Of a DNA stretch of 64,000 nucleotides, positions 33,195 to 41,813 are shown piece after piece. The stretch covers positions 210,079 to 274,078 of the forward strand of contig NZ_JAGPXY010000002.1 in NCBI RefSeq assembly GCF_018070325.1. The letters run 5' to 3'. The position numbers and the translations under genes were made by a program. Source of the DNA: Micromonospora sp. H61. GTDB lineage: Bacteria > Actinomycetota > Actinomycetes > Mycobacteriales > Micromonosporaceae. Under the pieces are notes generated by a model. That model made no database searches. It worked only from the letters and a program-made list of their open reading frames with translations, and was not told the DNA's origin. Each line of letters starts with the position of its first letter. Position 1 is the first letter of the stretch.

Positions 33195-34050
33195 CCCGAC
33201 CGGTGTGCCGGGGCCGGTGCCGGTGATGCGGGTGCGCTCCGCGTCCGCGCCGGCCCCGGGCCGGCCGGTCAACGAGGACCTGGTCTTCCGGTTCGGCCCG
33301 TTGGTCGGTGTCCTGGACGGCGCGACGGTGCCGGACGGCTTCGACACCGGCTGCGTGCACGGGCCCGAGTGGTACGTCCGGCACCTGGCGGCCCGGATCG
33401 GCGTCGCCGAGGCGGTACGCCCGGCCGCCCGGCTGACCAGCAACCTGGCCGCGGCCATCCTCGCGGTACGCGCCGACCACGGCGGGCAGTGCGACCTCGA
33501 CCATCCGGGCACCCCGTCCAGCACTGTCTGCCTACTGCGGGACTGCGGCGACCAGGTGGACTATCTGGTGCTCTGCGACAGCCCGCTGGTCCTCGACGTC
33601 GGTGGGCAGGTCAGCGTGGTCACCGACAACCGGCTGGACGCGGCGATGGCGGAGCTGCGGAAGACGGTGGCCGTCGTGCCGGGCGGCGCGGCGGACCCGG
33701 TCACCCGGTTCCGGCACGCCGTGAGCGTCCAGCGGGAGCGGATGAACCGCACCCACGGCTACTGGGTGGCGGCCTCCGACCCGGACGCGGCCTTCCACGC
33801 GGTCACCGGGACCGCGCCCCGGCGCGGTCCGAGGGCGTTACGGCGGGCGGCGCTGCTCAGTGACGGCGCGTCCAGCGCGGTGGAGCAGTTCGCGCTGACC
33901 GACTGGGCCGGTCTGCTCGACCTGCTGAGCGTCGACGGTCCGGGCGCGTTGATCGACCGGGTGCGGGACGCCGAGCGCGACCACCCCGACCGATTGCGCC
34001 GACACAAGTCCACCGACGACGCCTCGGTGGTGTTCTGCGAGTTCGGGTAG
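33163..34050 (+). CDS. PP2C-like protein, divergent
   Basis: A 295-residue protein. Motifs resemble PP2C phosphatases: 'FGPLVGVLDGAT' (the D-G metal pair), 'HPGTPSSTVCLLR', 'DYLVLCDSPLVLD' and 'ALLSDGASSAVEQF' (DG in the usual place), with 'DDASVVFCEFG' at the end. Some residues differ from the consensus, so activity is unproven. The ATG at 33163 has AGGGAGA in front and overlaps the DUF3618 gene by 32 bases; ATG at 33226 is the alternative. The overlap suggests co-translation with the envelope-protein run. Confidence 0.68.
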   Translation: MRPSTNFDSADPTGVPGPVPVMRVRSASAPAPGRPVNEDLVFRFGPLVGVLDGATVPDGFDTGCVHGPEWYVRHLAARIGVAEAVRPAARLTSNLAAAILAVRADHGGQCDLDHPGTPSSTVCLLRDCGDQVDYLVLCDSPLVLDVGGQVSVVTDNRLDAAMAELRKTVAVVPGGAADPVTRFRHAVSVQRERMNRTHGYWVAASDPDAAFHAVTGTAPRRGPRALRRAALLSDGASSAVEQFALTDWAGLLDLLSVDGPGALIDRVRDAERDHPDRLRRHKSTDDASVVFCEFG

Positions 34051-34067
34051 GCGTTTTGGTCCCCTGA

Positions 34068-34081
34068 CACCCGGTCGGGTG
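34068..34081. terminator. Small hairpin CACCCG-GT-CGGGTG
   Basis: A perfect 6-bp inverted repeat, 18 bases after the PP2C-like stop. It has only a 2-nt nominal loop (4 nt in practice) and is a modest terminator candidate. It could also be a small operator for the following GNAT gene. Confidence 0.4.
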
Positions 34082-34157
34082 ACAACAGAGCGTGATGTGG
34101 AACACCCGGGCCGCCCGACCGGCCGGTACCGCTGTCCGGACCGCCAGTGGATGGCCA

Positions 34158-34709
34158 ATGGGGTGGACTTCGGCCGATGAGGGCGGCAGACTGCGGCACG
34201 TGGCGGGTGCGGTCCGGTTGGAGCCGGTGGACGAACGGAACCTGGAGCCGTTGCTCTCCGTAGCGGCTGCGGAGGCGGAGCCGGGTGACGTGATGCCGCC
34301 GGTCGAGGCACCCGCCGGCTGGTCGCTCGCCCGTCGCGAGGCGTTCCGCGAATTCCACCGGGCAAGCTTCGGCGGGCTGGACGGCCCGACCGGTTCGCAG
34401 ATGTACGCCATCCTCGTCGGCGGCGAGGTGATGGGCATGGTCCGGATGACGCGCTGTGACGAGCCGCGCACTGTGGAGACCGGGATGTGGCTCGGCCGGT
34501 CGGCGCGCGGGCAGGGAATCGGCGCGGCGGCCCTGCGGGAGCTGCTGAACGCCGCCGCTCGGGCGGGCATGCGGGCCGTGGTGGCCGAGACGACCCCGGA
34601 CAACATCGGCGCGGTCGCGGTGCTGCGGAAGTGCGGCGCGAAACTGCGCGAGGACGACGGCAAGGTACGCGCCGAGATCTGCCTCGATTCGACGCCGCCC
34701 GCGTTCTAA
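34158..34709 (+). CDS. GNAT-family N-acetyltransferase
   Basis: A 183-residue acetyltransferase. It has 'VRLEPVDERNLEPLLSVA' at the start, the beta4/acetyl-CoA motif 'TGMWLGRSARGQGIGAAALREL' (V/L-x-x-x-RGxGxG) and 'VVAETTPDNIGAVAVLRKCGA'. The substrate is unknown, though single-domain members of this kind often act on protein N-termini or small amines. The start is uncertain: ATG 34158 or GTG 34200, the latter just before the conserved sequence. It converges with the AAA+ gene, five bases apart. Confidence 0.8.
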   Translation: MGWTSADEGGRLRHVAGAVRLEPVDERNLEPLLSVAAAEAEPGDVMPPVEAPAGWSLARREAFREFHRASFGGLDGPTGSQMYAILVGGEVMGMVRMTRCDEPRTVETGMWLGRSARGQGIGAAALRELLNAAARAGMRAVVAETTPDNIGAVAVLRKCGAKLREDDGKVRAEICLDSTPPAF

Positions 34710-34714
34710 AGGGC

Positions 34715-36928
34715 TCACTCCCGGTTGGCGGCGTACGCGGCCAGGCCGGCGACCTGGGCCGGATCCAGCGACGGTCGTACCCGGGCCCGTGCGGTCGACA
34801 CGTGCTCGGCGGTGACAGTGGCGGCGGCGAGTGACTCCCGCATCGCGGCCAGCGCCGCCTCGCGGATCAGCGCCGCGCAGTCCGCGGCGGAGAAGCCGGT
34901 CAGCTCGTCACCGAGAGCCGGCAGGTCGACGTCAGGTGCCAGCGGCACCTGCCGGGACGCCGCCCGCAGGATCTCCGCGCGGGCGGGCCCGTCCGGCGGC
35001 GGCACGTAGACCAGCCGCTCCAACCGGCCCGGCCGCAGCAGCGCCGGGTCGACCAGGTCCGGCCGGTTCGTCGCACCGACCACCACCACGTTGCGCAGCG
35101 TCTCCACCCCGTCCAACTCGGTGAGCAGGGCGGCGACCACCCGGTCCGTGGTGCCCCCGTCGGTGGCCTGGCCGCGTACCGGCGCCAGCGCGTCCACCTC
35201 GTCCAGGAAGATCAGCGTGGGGGCCGCCTCCCGGGCCCGACGGAACAGCTCGCGGACCGCGCGTTCGCTCTCACCGACCCACTTGGAGAGCAGTTCAGCC
35301 CCCTTGACCGACAGCACGTTGGCCCGCCCCGACCCGGCCAGCGCGGTGACCAGGTAGGTCTTGCCGCAGCCCGGCGGCCCGTAGAGCAGCACGCCGCGCG
35401 GCGGCTGCACGCCGAGCCGGGCGAAGGTGTCCGGGTAGGTCAGCGGCCACAGCACCGACTCGGTCAGCGTCTGCTTGACCTCGTCCAGGCCACCCACGTC
35501 GTCCAGGGTCACCGAGGCCAGATCCAGCGTGGACGCCGCCATCGTGGTGGGCCGGACCACCTCCCGGGCGGCGGTGAAGTCGGCCATCGACACCGTCGGC
35601 GTCTCGGCGGACTTCTGCCGCAGCGCCGCGCGTACCCCGGCCTCCCGGACCAGTGCGGCCAGGTCCGCAGCGACGAACCCGGGGGTACGCGCGGCCACCT
35701 CGTCCAGCCGGACGTCGTCGGCCAGCGGCACCTGCCGGGTCAGCACTGTGAGCTGTTCGCGGCGCAGCGCCTGATCCGGGAGCGGGACGCTGATCCGCAG
35801 CGACAGCAGGTCGGGGGCGCGCAGTGCGGGGTCGACCGCCTCGGGTCGGCCGGTGGTGCAGACCACTGCGACGCCGGCGCGGATGCTCTCCGCGAGCACC
35901 TGACGGAACACCGTCGCCACCGGACCGGGATCGTCAGCGGGTGCGAGCGCCTCGACGTCGGTGACCAGCAGTACCGCCGGCCCTTCGGCCCGTGCCGCCG
36001 ATGCCGCGACGCGCAACCGCTCGGCGGCGGCCTGACCGGCCAACGCGGCCACCTCCGGCGCCCAGAGCGGGTGAACGCGGGCGCCGACCCGGGCGGCCAC
36101 GGCCCGGACCAGCGCAGACTTCCCGGAGCCCGCCGGGCCGACGAGCAACACCCCCAACGAGATGGTGGTGCCCAGTCGACCCAGCACCTCCCGGTGGTGG
36201 AAGCCGAGGTCCAGCAGCTCGGTCAGTTCCTCGGCCTGGGCCCGCAACCCGGGCAGCTCGTCCACGTCGGGCGCGTCCTCCGCCGCAACGGCGTCGGCGC
36301 TCGTACCCCGCCGGGTCGACGCGGCGCCGACCGGGGCGGGCCCACCGTGGGTCGTCGCACCGTGCGCCCAGGCGACCGACGTGCCCATGGTGACCAGTGC
36401 GCCGGCCGCCGGCTCGACAGTGACCACGCTGAGCAGCGTGCTGGTCCAGGCGAAACCGACGGTGTTGGCGAGGCTGTGTCGCGCCGCCTCGACCAGGCTG
36501 CGGACCGAGGCGTCCGGCAGCACGTCCTGCGGCAGCAGCGACACGTCGTCCCCGGCGGTGAGCACCTTGCCCAGCAGGGCGAGCCGGAGCATCTCCGGGC
36601 TGACCGCCGCGACGACCCCCACCGGCCCGGCCAGGACGACCCGGCTCGCGGGGACCAACGGCACCGGGCTCACCCGCACCTGACCGCCGTCGCGCAGACC
36701 CAGGTTGCCCAACGTCAGGTCGTCGGCGTACAGCAGGGCGCTGCTCGCGCCCGGCCCGGCCGCCGCAGCGATCCCGGCCGTCTCCCGGCGGCCGACAAGG
36801 CGGACCGGGTCACCGGGGCGCAGCCCCAGCGCTGTCAGCGCCTCCGGGTGCAGGCGCACGATGCCCCGTCGGGCGTCCAGCGCCGCCGGCCGTAGGCTCG
36901 CCGTCAAGGTCAGGTCGGGTTGCGCCAC
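34715..36928 (-). CDS. CDC48/VCP-like AAA+ ATPase with two AAA domains
   Basis: A 737-residue ATPase. The N-terminus is a double-psi-barrel-like CDC48_N domain ('RRGIVRLHPEALTALGLRPGDPVRLVG' in part). D1 has Walker A 'GPAGSGKSALV' near 263 but Walker B 'LLVTDVEAL' (DV instead of DE) and no clear arginine finger. D2 is canonical: 'GPPGCGKTYLV' near 515, 'LIFLDEVDAL' near 572, '[18 protein letters not shown]'. Such proteins unfold or remodel protein complexes. It is the last gene of the leftward conservon run, 36 bp after the small protein gene. Confidence 0.88.
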   Translation of the reverse strand: MAQPDLTLTASLRPAALDARRGIVRLHPEALTALGLRPGDPVRLVGRRETAGIAAAAGPGASSALLYADDLTLGNLGLRDGGQVRVSPVPLVPASRVVLAGPVGVVAAVSPEMLRLALLGKVLTAGDDVSLLPQDVLPDASVRSLVEAARHSLANTVGFAWTSTLLSVVTVEPAAGALVTMGTSVAWAHGATTHGGPAPVGAASTRRGTSADAVAAEDAPDVDELPGLRAQAEELTELLDLGFHHREVLGRLGTTISLGVLLVGPAGSGKSALVRAVAARVGARVHPLWAPEVAALAGQAAAERLRVAASAARAEGPAVLLVTDVEALAPADDPGPVATVFRQVLAESIRAGVAVVCTTGRPEAVDPALRAPDLLSLRISVPLPDQALRREQLTVLTRQVPLADDVRLDEVAARTPGFVAADLAALVREAGVRAALRQKSAETPTVSMADFTAAREVVRPTTMAASTLDLASVTLDDVGGLDEVKQTLTESVLWPLTYPDTFARLGVQPPRGVLLYGPPGCGKTYLVTALAGSGRANVLSVKGAELLSKWVGESERAVRELFRRAREAAPTLIFLDEVDALAPVRGQATDGGTTDRVVAALLTELDGVETLRNVVVVGATNRPDLVDPALLRPGRLERLVYVPPPDGPARAEILRAASRQVPLAPDVDLPALGDELTGFSAADCAALIREAALAAMRESLAAATVTAEHVSTARARVRPSLDPAQVAGLAAYAANRE

Positions 36929-36964
36929 TGCCCGACCGTAGCCGCCGGTAGCCAGCCCCGCCGG

Positions 36965-37465
36965 TCAGCGCCGCGGATCCAGTTCGTCCAACAGCGTCGG
37001 GTCGCTTCGGATCAGCTCGGCCAACCGGGCCGCCGGGTCCGGCGTCAACCCGTCCGGACCGGGTGCCCAGGCGGGCACCGTCCGGCCGGAGAGCGGCCAG
37101 GCCGGCGGGGGTTCCACAGGCGTCGGCGGCGGAACCGGCCCGACCGTGACGGCAGGGCCGTCCCAGGAGACCCGCATCGGGTACGTCCGCCCGGCGTGCT
37201 CCACCTGCACTGTCACCGCCAGCCCGGGGTAGGCCCCGACGACCTGGCGGACCGCCTCGGCCACCTCCTCGACCGGCCCCCATCCGGCCACCTCGCTCGC
37301 AGTCTCCACCCCCGCGTGCCGGCCCGACCGGGCGTTGCGGGTGTCACCGCCGAGGCCGGGCGGGCTCGACGGCGCGGTGGTGTCGTCACGGTCGGCGGCC
37401 CGACGGCGCGACGCCTCCACACGTCGGGCCAGCCGGGCCAGCGTCTCGTCCAGGTCGCCCCTCAC
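36965..37465 (-). CDS. Hypothetical protein between the conservon GTPase and CDC48
   Basis: A 166-residue protein, mostly polar with a Pro-rich linker ('VGPVPPPTPVEPPPAWPLSGR'). A compact segment 'GPVEEVAEAVRQVVGAYPGLAVTVQVEH' could be a small alpha/beta domain. The C-terminus 'AARLAELIRSDPTLLDELDPRR' is helical and acidic. I do not recognise the family. GTG at 37465 is preceded by GGAAGAGG at 7-8 bases; an upstream GTG at 37486 is possible. Its location in the run suggests a partner for the ATPase or the GTPase. Confidence 0.6.
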   Translation of the reverse strand: MRGDLDETLARLARRVEASRRRAADRDDTTAPSSPPGLGGDTRNARSGRHAGVETASEVAGWGPVEEVAEAVRQVVGAYPGLAVTVQVEHAGRTYPMRVSWDGPAVTVGPVPPPTPVEPPPAWPLSGRTVPAWAPGPDGLTPDPAARLAELIRSDPTLLDELDPRR

Positions 37466-37503
37466 CAGATCACCTCTTCCCGCCACGGCCGGAGCTGGTC
37501 GGC

Positions 37504-38262
37504 TCAGGCCCTCCTGTCCCGGGTAGCGCGGTCCAGCGCGCGGTCCAGGACGACCAGTAGTGCGTCCCGCACCGAGAGCCGGTCGCGGGCATCGAACTGC
37601 ACCAGGGGTACATGATCACCGATGGCCAGCGCCCAACGGATCTCGCCGAGTTCCAGGGCCAGTCGCCCGTCGAAGGCGTTGACCCCGACGACGAACGGCA
37701 GCCCGGCCCGCTCGAAGAAGTCGATGGCCGGGAAACAGTCGTCCAGCCGGGCGCTGTCCACCACCACCAGCGCGCCGAGCGCTCCCCGGGCCAGGTCGTC
37801 CCACATGAAGCCGAACCGGGTCTGCCCCGGCGTGCCGAACAGGTAGAGCTTCAGGCTGCGGTCGATCGTCACGCAGCCGAAATCCATCGCCACGGTGGTG
37901 GTGGTCTTTGTGGACCGGGCACCCGGGTCGTCCACGCCGATCCCGGCGGTGGTCATCTCGGCCTCGGTGGTCAGCGGCGCGATCTCGGAGATCGCACCCA
38001 CTGTGGTGGTCTTGCCCACCCCGAACCCACCCGCCACCAGGATCTTGACCGGGATCGGCGGGGCGGCCGGCTTACCGGCCGGAGGCGACGCCGACCCCGC
38101 GGCGGCCGGGGGCCGGTACGGAGGCGGCGCGGTCGGCGGTGGGCCGGCCCGCCCGACTATCGGCCCGGTGCCCGGGGACATGCCGTAACGGGCGGCGGCG
38201 CTGTTCGCGGCGACCCCGCCGAGCGGGGCGACCGGCCATTCAGGAGATCGCACGGAGTCCAT
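37504..38262 (-). CDS. Conservon GTPase (CvnD-like)
   Basis: A 252-residue small GTPase. A Pro-rich N-terminal extension of about 70 residues precedes the G domain: P-loop 'VAGGFGVGKTTTV', switch 'TTTTVAMDFG', 'LYLFGTPGQTRFGFMWDDL' (G3 variant of DxxGQ) and 'VVGVNAFDG' (NKxD replaced by NAFD). These deviations are standard in the ATP/GTP-binding conservon proteins. ATG at 38262 lies inside the DUF742 gene, overlapping by 23 bp. It should act with the roadblock and DUF742 proteins as a membrane-associated switch. Confidence 0.88.
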   Translation of the reverse strand: MDSVRSPEWPVAPLGGVAANSAAARYGMSPGTGPIVGRAGPPPTAPPPYRPPAAAGSASPPAGKPAAPPIPVKILVAGGFGVGKTTTVGAISEIAPLTTEAEMTTAGIGVDDPGARSTKTTTTVAMDFGCVTIDRSLKLYLFGTPGQTRFGFMWDDLARGALGALVVVDSARLDDCFPAIDFFERAGLPFVVGVNAFDGRLALELGEIRWALAIGDHVPLVQFDARDRLSVRDALLVVLDRALDRATRDRRA

Positions 38263-38728
38263 CAATCACTCGCAGGATGAGATCGGGGTCGACAGCGTCG
38301 TCGGTGTCGGTCACGTGCACGTCCAGGTGCCCGGCGGCGCGTAGATCGCCGACCAGGACCCGCGTCACGCCGAAGTGCAGTCGGGCGCGGGCCGAGATCT
38401 CGGCCACCGAGATCGGCTCGACGCAGAGCGCGATGATGGTCTGAAGTTCCGGTGCCAGCAGCGCGCCGGGTGGGCCGGCCCACCAGCCGCTGTCCATGCG
38501 GGCGGTCACCTGGGTCTCCAGCCCGATCGCCGGGTCGGCACCCGCGACCCGCCCGGAGGTGAGCACGAACGGACGGGGACCGGTGGGTTGGTCCCCGTCC
38601 GGCTCCGGCTCGGGCAGCGCCGGTGTCGCCGCCGCGCCCGCCCCGGTCGGGGGTGACGTGCGCAGGTACGGGCGGATCCGAACCCTCGGGTCCGGGTCCG
38701 GATCCTCGCCGGCGACGTCGGGGGTCAC
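38240..38728 (-). CDS. DUF742 conservon protein (CvnC-like)
   Basis: A 162-residue protein. The first 90 residues are Pro/Asp/Gly-rich. The DUF742 core has 'RPFVLTSGRV', 'LAPELQTIIALC', 'PISVAEISARARLHFGVTRVLVGDLRAAGHLDVH' (in part) and ends 'DPDLILRVIDGLRAI', a winged-helix-like fold. GTG at 38728 overlaps the roadblock stop (GTGA). It is the third member of the kinase-roadblock-DUF742-GTPase order seen in Streptomyces conservons. Confidence 0.88.
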   Translation of the reverse strand: MTPDVAGEDPDPDPRVRIRPYLRTSPPTGAGAAATPALPEPEPDGDQPTGPRPFVLTSGRVAGADPAIGLETQVTARMDSGWWAGPPGALLAPELQTIIALCVEPISVAEISARARLHFGVTRVLVGDLRAAGHLDVHVTDTDDAVDPDLILRVIDGLRAIS

Positions 38729-39198
38729 TGCTGAACGGCGTTCTTCAACTCGACGATCAGTCGCGGGGTCAGGGCGCCACCGGCCCGCCCGGCGAAGAGC
38801 GTCATCTCGTACGCGACGGTGCCCAGGTTCGCCGAACGGTCGGCGACCACACCGAGCACGGAACCGCTGCTGATCGCGCTGATCAGCAGGTAGCCGTCGG
38901 CCATGTCCACGATCACCCGGTTCAGGCCGCCGAGGGCGTACCAACTGGCGGCCCCACCGGCGAGGCTGGTCATCCCGGACACGACTGCGGCCAACCGCTC
39001 CGCGTTCGACCGATCCTTGATCGCCGACATGGCCATCAGCAGACCGTCCGAGGAGACCGCGATCGCCTCCAGGACCCCGGCGGTGCTGGAGGTGAAGGAG
39101 TCCAGCAGCCAGTTGAACGTACGGGCCTCCGGGCTGAGGTCCCCATTGGCGCTGGGCTGACTCTGGTCGACATTGTCGTGCAGGAAGGGGCTGGTCAC
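38725..39198 (-). CDS. Roadblock/LC7 conservon protein (CvnB-like)
   Basis: A 157-residue protein with the roadblock/LC7 fold: 'FNWLLDSFTSSTAGVLEAIAVSSDGLLMAMS', 'DRSNAERLAAVVSGMTSLA' and 'VADRSANLGTVAYEMTLFAGRAG' (motifs quoted in part). In conservons it binds the kinase and the GTPase and regulates nucleotide exchange. It starts at GTG 39198, overlapping the kinase stop by four bases. Confidence 0.9.
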   Translation of the reverse strand: MTSPFLHDNVDQSQPSANGDLSPEARTFNWLLDSFTSSTAGVLEAIAVSSDGLLMAMSAIKDRSNAERLAAVVSGMTSLAGGAASWYALGGLNRVIVDMADGYLLISAISSGSVLGVVADRSANLGTVAYEMTLFAGRAGGALTPRLIVELKNAVQQ

Positions 39199-41813
39199 CG
39201 TGATGATCCTTCTTCGTTCCGGTGGTCGGGGCTGACTTCGCGGAGAGCGCGGGCGACGCCCGCCTCGAACTCGCTGATGAGGTCGCGGACCTCGGCCGGG
39301 TCACCGAGGTGGGTGCTGGGCGGTTGGCAGACCGGGATGGCGGTGAGGTTCGCTCCCGGCACCCGTCGACTCAACCGGGGCCGCTCCGGTGCGGCATCGG
39401 TCGAGCCACCACCACGCGGCACCGTGGGGCCGGCGCCTCCCGGGGTGCTGGGCAGGTCGACGGTCGTGCCCAAGTCCACCACGGCCGCCCCGGCACCGGC
39501 CGTCGGGTCGGCGGCCGTCCGCGCCGAAGCGCCTTCGAGGCCCGGCGCCACGTGCAGCTCGGCCCGGCGTACACCAGCTTGGAATGCCTCGACCAGCGCG
39601 CGGGCGGCGGCGGGGTCCGCTCCGGTGGCGTCCACCGGCCGGGTCGTCGGGGCGGTGGCGTGCAGCGTGGCTCCGGGCACCCGCTGCCGCACCCGTGGCC
39701 CGCCCGGCTTGCCCACCGGTTCCGGGCTCTGGGGTTCGGGAGCGGCCTGCTCCGGCTGGCCCCGCCCGAACGCGTTCCAGGACGGGCCGGCGTCCAGGCT
39801 GAGGGTGGCCCGGCTCAGCAGGTCCGAGTCGAAGCGGGCCGGCACGGCGACGGCCACCGCGCTGGGCCGCGCCTCGCGCTCGGGGTTGGGCGTCGCCGTC
39901 GTACGCCGGTCCCGATCCGGCACCGCGGCGCGGGCCACCGTGGCCCCGGCGCGGTCGGCGCGGCGCAGCACCAGCGACGTCGACGGGATCTCCAGCTGTG
40001 CGGTCACCCCTCCGCCGCCGGTGGCGGCCAGGGCGACCTGCCAGCCGTGCCGACGGGCCAACCGGCCCACCACGAAGAGACCGAGCACCTCGGTCGGGGC
40101 GAGGTCGAGCCGTTCCCGGCGGGTGAGCCGGGCGTTCTCCTCGGCCAGGCGTTGCTCGCTCATGCCGATGCCGTGGTCCACCACCGTGAGCCGTGCGCCG
40201 AGGCCCGACGTCTCGGCGGCCACCAGCACACGGGTGTGCGGCGGGGAGAAGGCGGTGGCGTTCTCCATCAGCTCGGCCAGCGCCAGGACGAGGTCACCGA
40301 CCACCGCCGGCGCGGCCGAGACGCCCGCCGGCACCTGCACCTCCACCCGGGTGTAGTCCTCGATCTCGCCGAGCGCCAACCGGACCACGTCGGCCAGCGG
40401 CACCGGCGCGGTGTGCGCGTCGGCCCCGGCCGAGCCGGAGAGCACCACGAGGCTGCCGGCGTTGCGCCGCAACCGGCTGGAGATGTGGTCGAGTCGGTAC
40501 AGGTGCTCCAGGCGGCCCGGGTCGGCCTCCTGCTGCTCCAGCCGGTCGATCAGCGCGATCTGCCGACCCACCAGGTTCTGGGTACGCCGTCCGACGTGGC
40601 CGAACATCTGCGCCACGTTGCGTCGGCCGGCGACCTGCCGCTCGACGAGTTGCGCCGCGGTGTTCTGCACCCGGTCGAAGGCCCGCGCCAGGTCGCCGAT
40701 CTCGTCGTTGGCGCGGATGTCCACCGGCTCCAGCCGGACCGCTTGAGGTGTCTCCGCCTCGTCGTCGGTGACCCGGACCAGCTCCGCCTCGGCGACCCGG
40801 GCGACCCGGTCGGCCGAGCGGGTGAGTCGGGTCAGCGGTCGGGCCACCGTCCGCGCCACCGCCACGCTGAGCAGCACCACCAGCGTCAGGATCAACGCCG
40901 CCGCGGCGCCGACCAGGTACGCGGCGCTCAGCGCGCGCCGCTGCTCGGCCGTCACCTCGGCGAGCACGTCGGCGATCAGCTTCTTCTCGACGAACTGACC
41001 GAGCCGGATCATCGTGCGGACGGCCGGGAAGAGCGCCTCGATCGTCACATCGCTGACCGCGGCCGCCGGATCGCGGGCGCTCCTGACCAGGAAGTCGGGT
41101 TGGGTACGCGCGGCCACGGCGGCGTCGTTGAGCTGGGCCACCTTGAGCTGCTCGGGCGTGATCAGGCTGCGGAAGCGCGAGTTGTCGACCATGAGCGCGG
41201 CGATGCACCCCACGTACCCGGCGGTGGTGTCCGGGGTGCCGATCGCCTTGACCAACAGGCTCAGGGTGGCGCAGGTGGCCAGGCCCTCGTCGGCGCGGAG
41301 CAGCCCGTCGAGGGCGAGCACCTGACGGCCCGGCAACGTGTCGGTGTCCACCCCGACCACCAGCCGCAGCGACTCGATGATGCCCTTGTTGACCGGGCCG
41401 AACGCGTCCATCACCTGACCCGGTTTGGCGGCCCGGGCCAGGATGGCCGTGCGCAGCTCGACGAGGCTGGACACGCCGTCGAGGGCGCTGTCGACCTCGT
41501 CGGTCAGCGCGTCGCTCCGCGCCGCCCGCAGGTCGGCCACCCGGTCGTCCACGTCGGCGGACTTACGGACCAGCTCACCGCGTTCGACCCGGCCGAGCAG
41601 GAAGCCGACGGAGAGGATGCGTTCCTGCTGGAGGTCCTGGACCAGGCTGCCGACCCGACTGGCGAGCCGGACCCGTTCGGCGGTGTCGCCGGCCCGCTGT
41701 GCCGCGGTGACCCGGTCGAGCATCACCGGCACGGCCAGGCCGACCATGCTGAGCAGCGGAATCACCACGAGCAGCGCGAGCTTGCCGCGGATCCGGAGCC
41801 TACCGAGCAGCAT
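39195..41813 (-). CDS. Conservon sensor histidine kinase (CvnA-like)
   Basis: An 872-residue membrane kinase. Helix 1 lies at 11-31, then an extracellular nitrate/nitrite-sensor-like helical domain to about 295, helix 2 at 297-320, HAMP to about 390. The kinase region has 'LDHISSRLRRNA' near 441 (phospho-acceptor H), N-box 'LMENATAFSP' near 515 and G1 'DHGIGM' near 546, then 300 residues of Pro-rich tail with further conserved boxes ('RRVPGANLTA', 'EFEAGVARAL'). It has no partner response regulator here. ATG at 41813 lies inside the upstream sensor gene (14-bp overlap). Confidence 0.88.
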   Translation of the reverse strand: MLLGRLRIRGKLALLVVIPLLSMVGLAVPVMLDRVTAAQRAGDTAERVRLASRVGSLVQDLQQERILSVGFLLGRVERGELVRKSADVDDRVADLRAARSDALTDEVDSALDGVSSLVELRTAILARAAKPGQVMDAFGPVNKGIIESLRLVVGVDTDTLPGRQVLALDGLLRADEGLATCATLSLLVKAIGTPDTTAGYVGCIAALMVDNSRFRSLITPEQLKVAQLNDAAVAARTQPDFLVRSARDPAAAVSDVTIEALFPAVRTMIRLGQFVEKKLIADVLAEVTAEQRRALSAAYLVGAAAALILTLVVLLSVAVARTVARPLTRLTRSADRVARVAEAELVRVTDDEAETPQAVRLEPVDIRANDEIGDLARAFDRVQNTAAQLVERQVAGRRNVAQMFGHVGRRTQNLVGRQIALIDRLEQQEADPGRLEHLYRLDHISSRLRRNAGSLVVLSGSAGADAHTAPVPLADVVRLALGEIEDYTRVEVQVPAGVSAAPAVVGDLVLALAELMENATAFSPPHTRVLVAAETSGLGARLTVVDHGIGMSEQRLAEENARLTRRERLDLAPTEVLGLFVVGRLARRHGWQVALAATGGGGVTAQLEIPSTSLVLRRADRAGATVARAAVPDRDRRTTATPNPEREARPSAVAVAVPARFDSDLLSRATLSLDAGPSWNAFGRGQPEQAAPEPQSPEPVGKPGGPRVRQRVPGATLHATAPTTRPVDATGADPAAARALVEAFQAGVRRAELHVAPGLEGASARTAADPTAGAGAAVVDLGTTVDLPSTPGGAGPTVPRGGGSTDAAPERPRLSRRVPGANLTAIPVCQPPSTHLGDPAEVRDLISEFEAGVARALREVSPDHRNEEGSSR

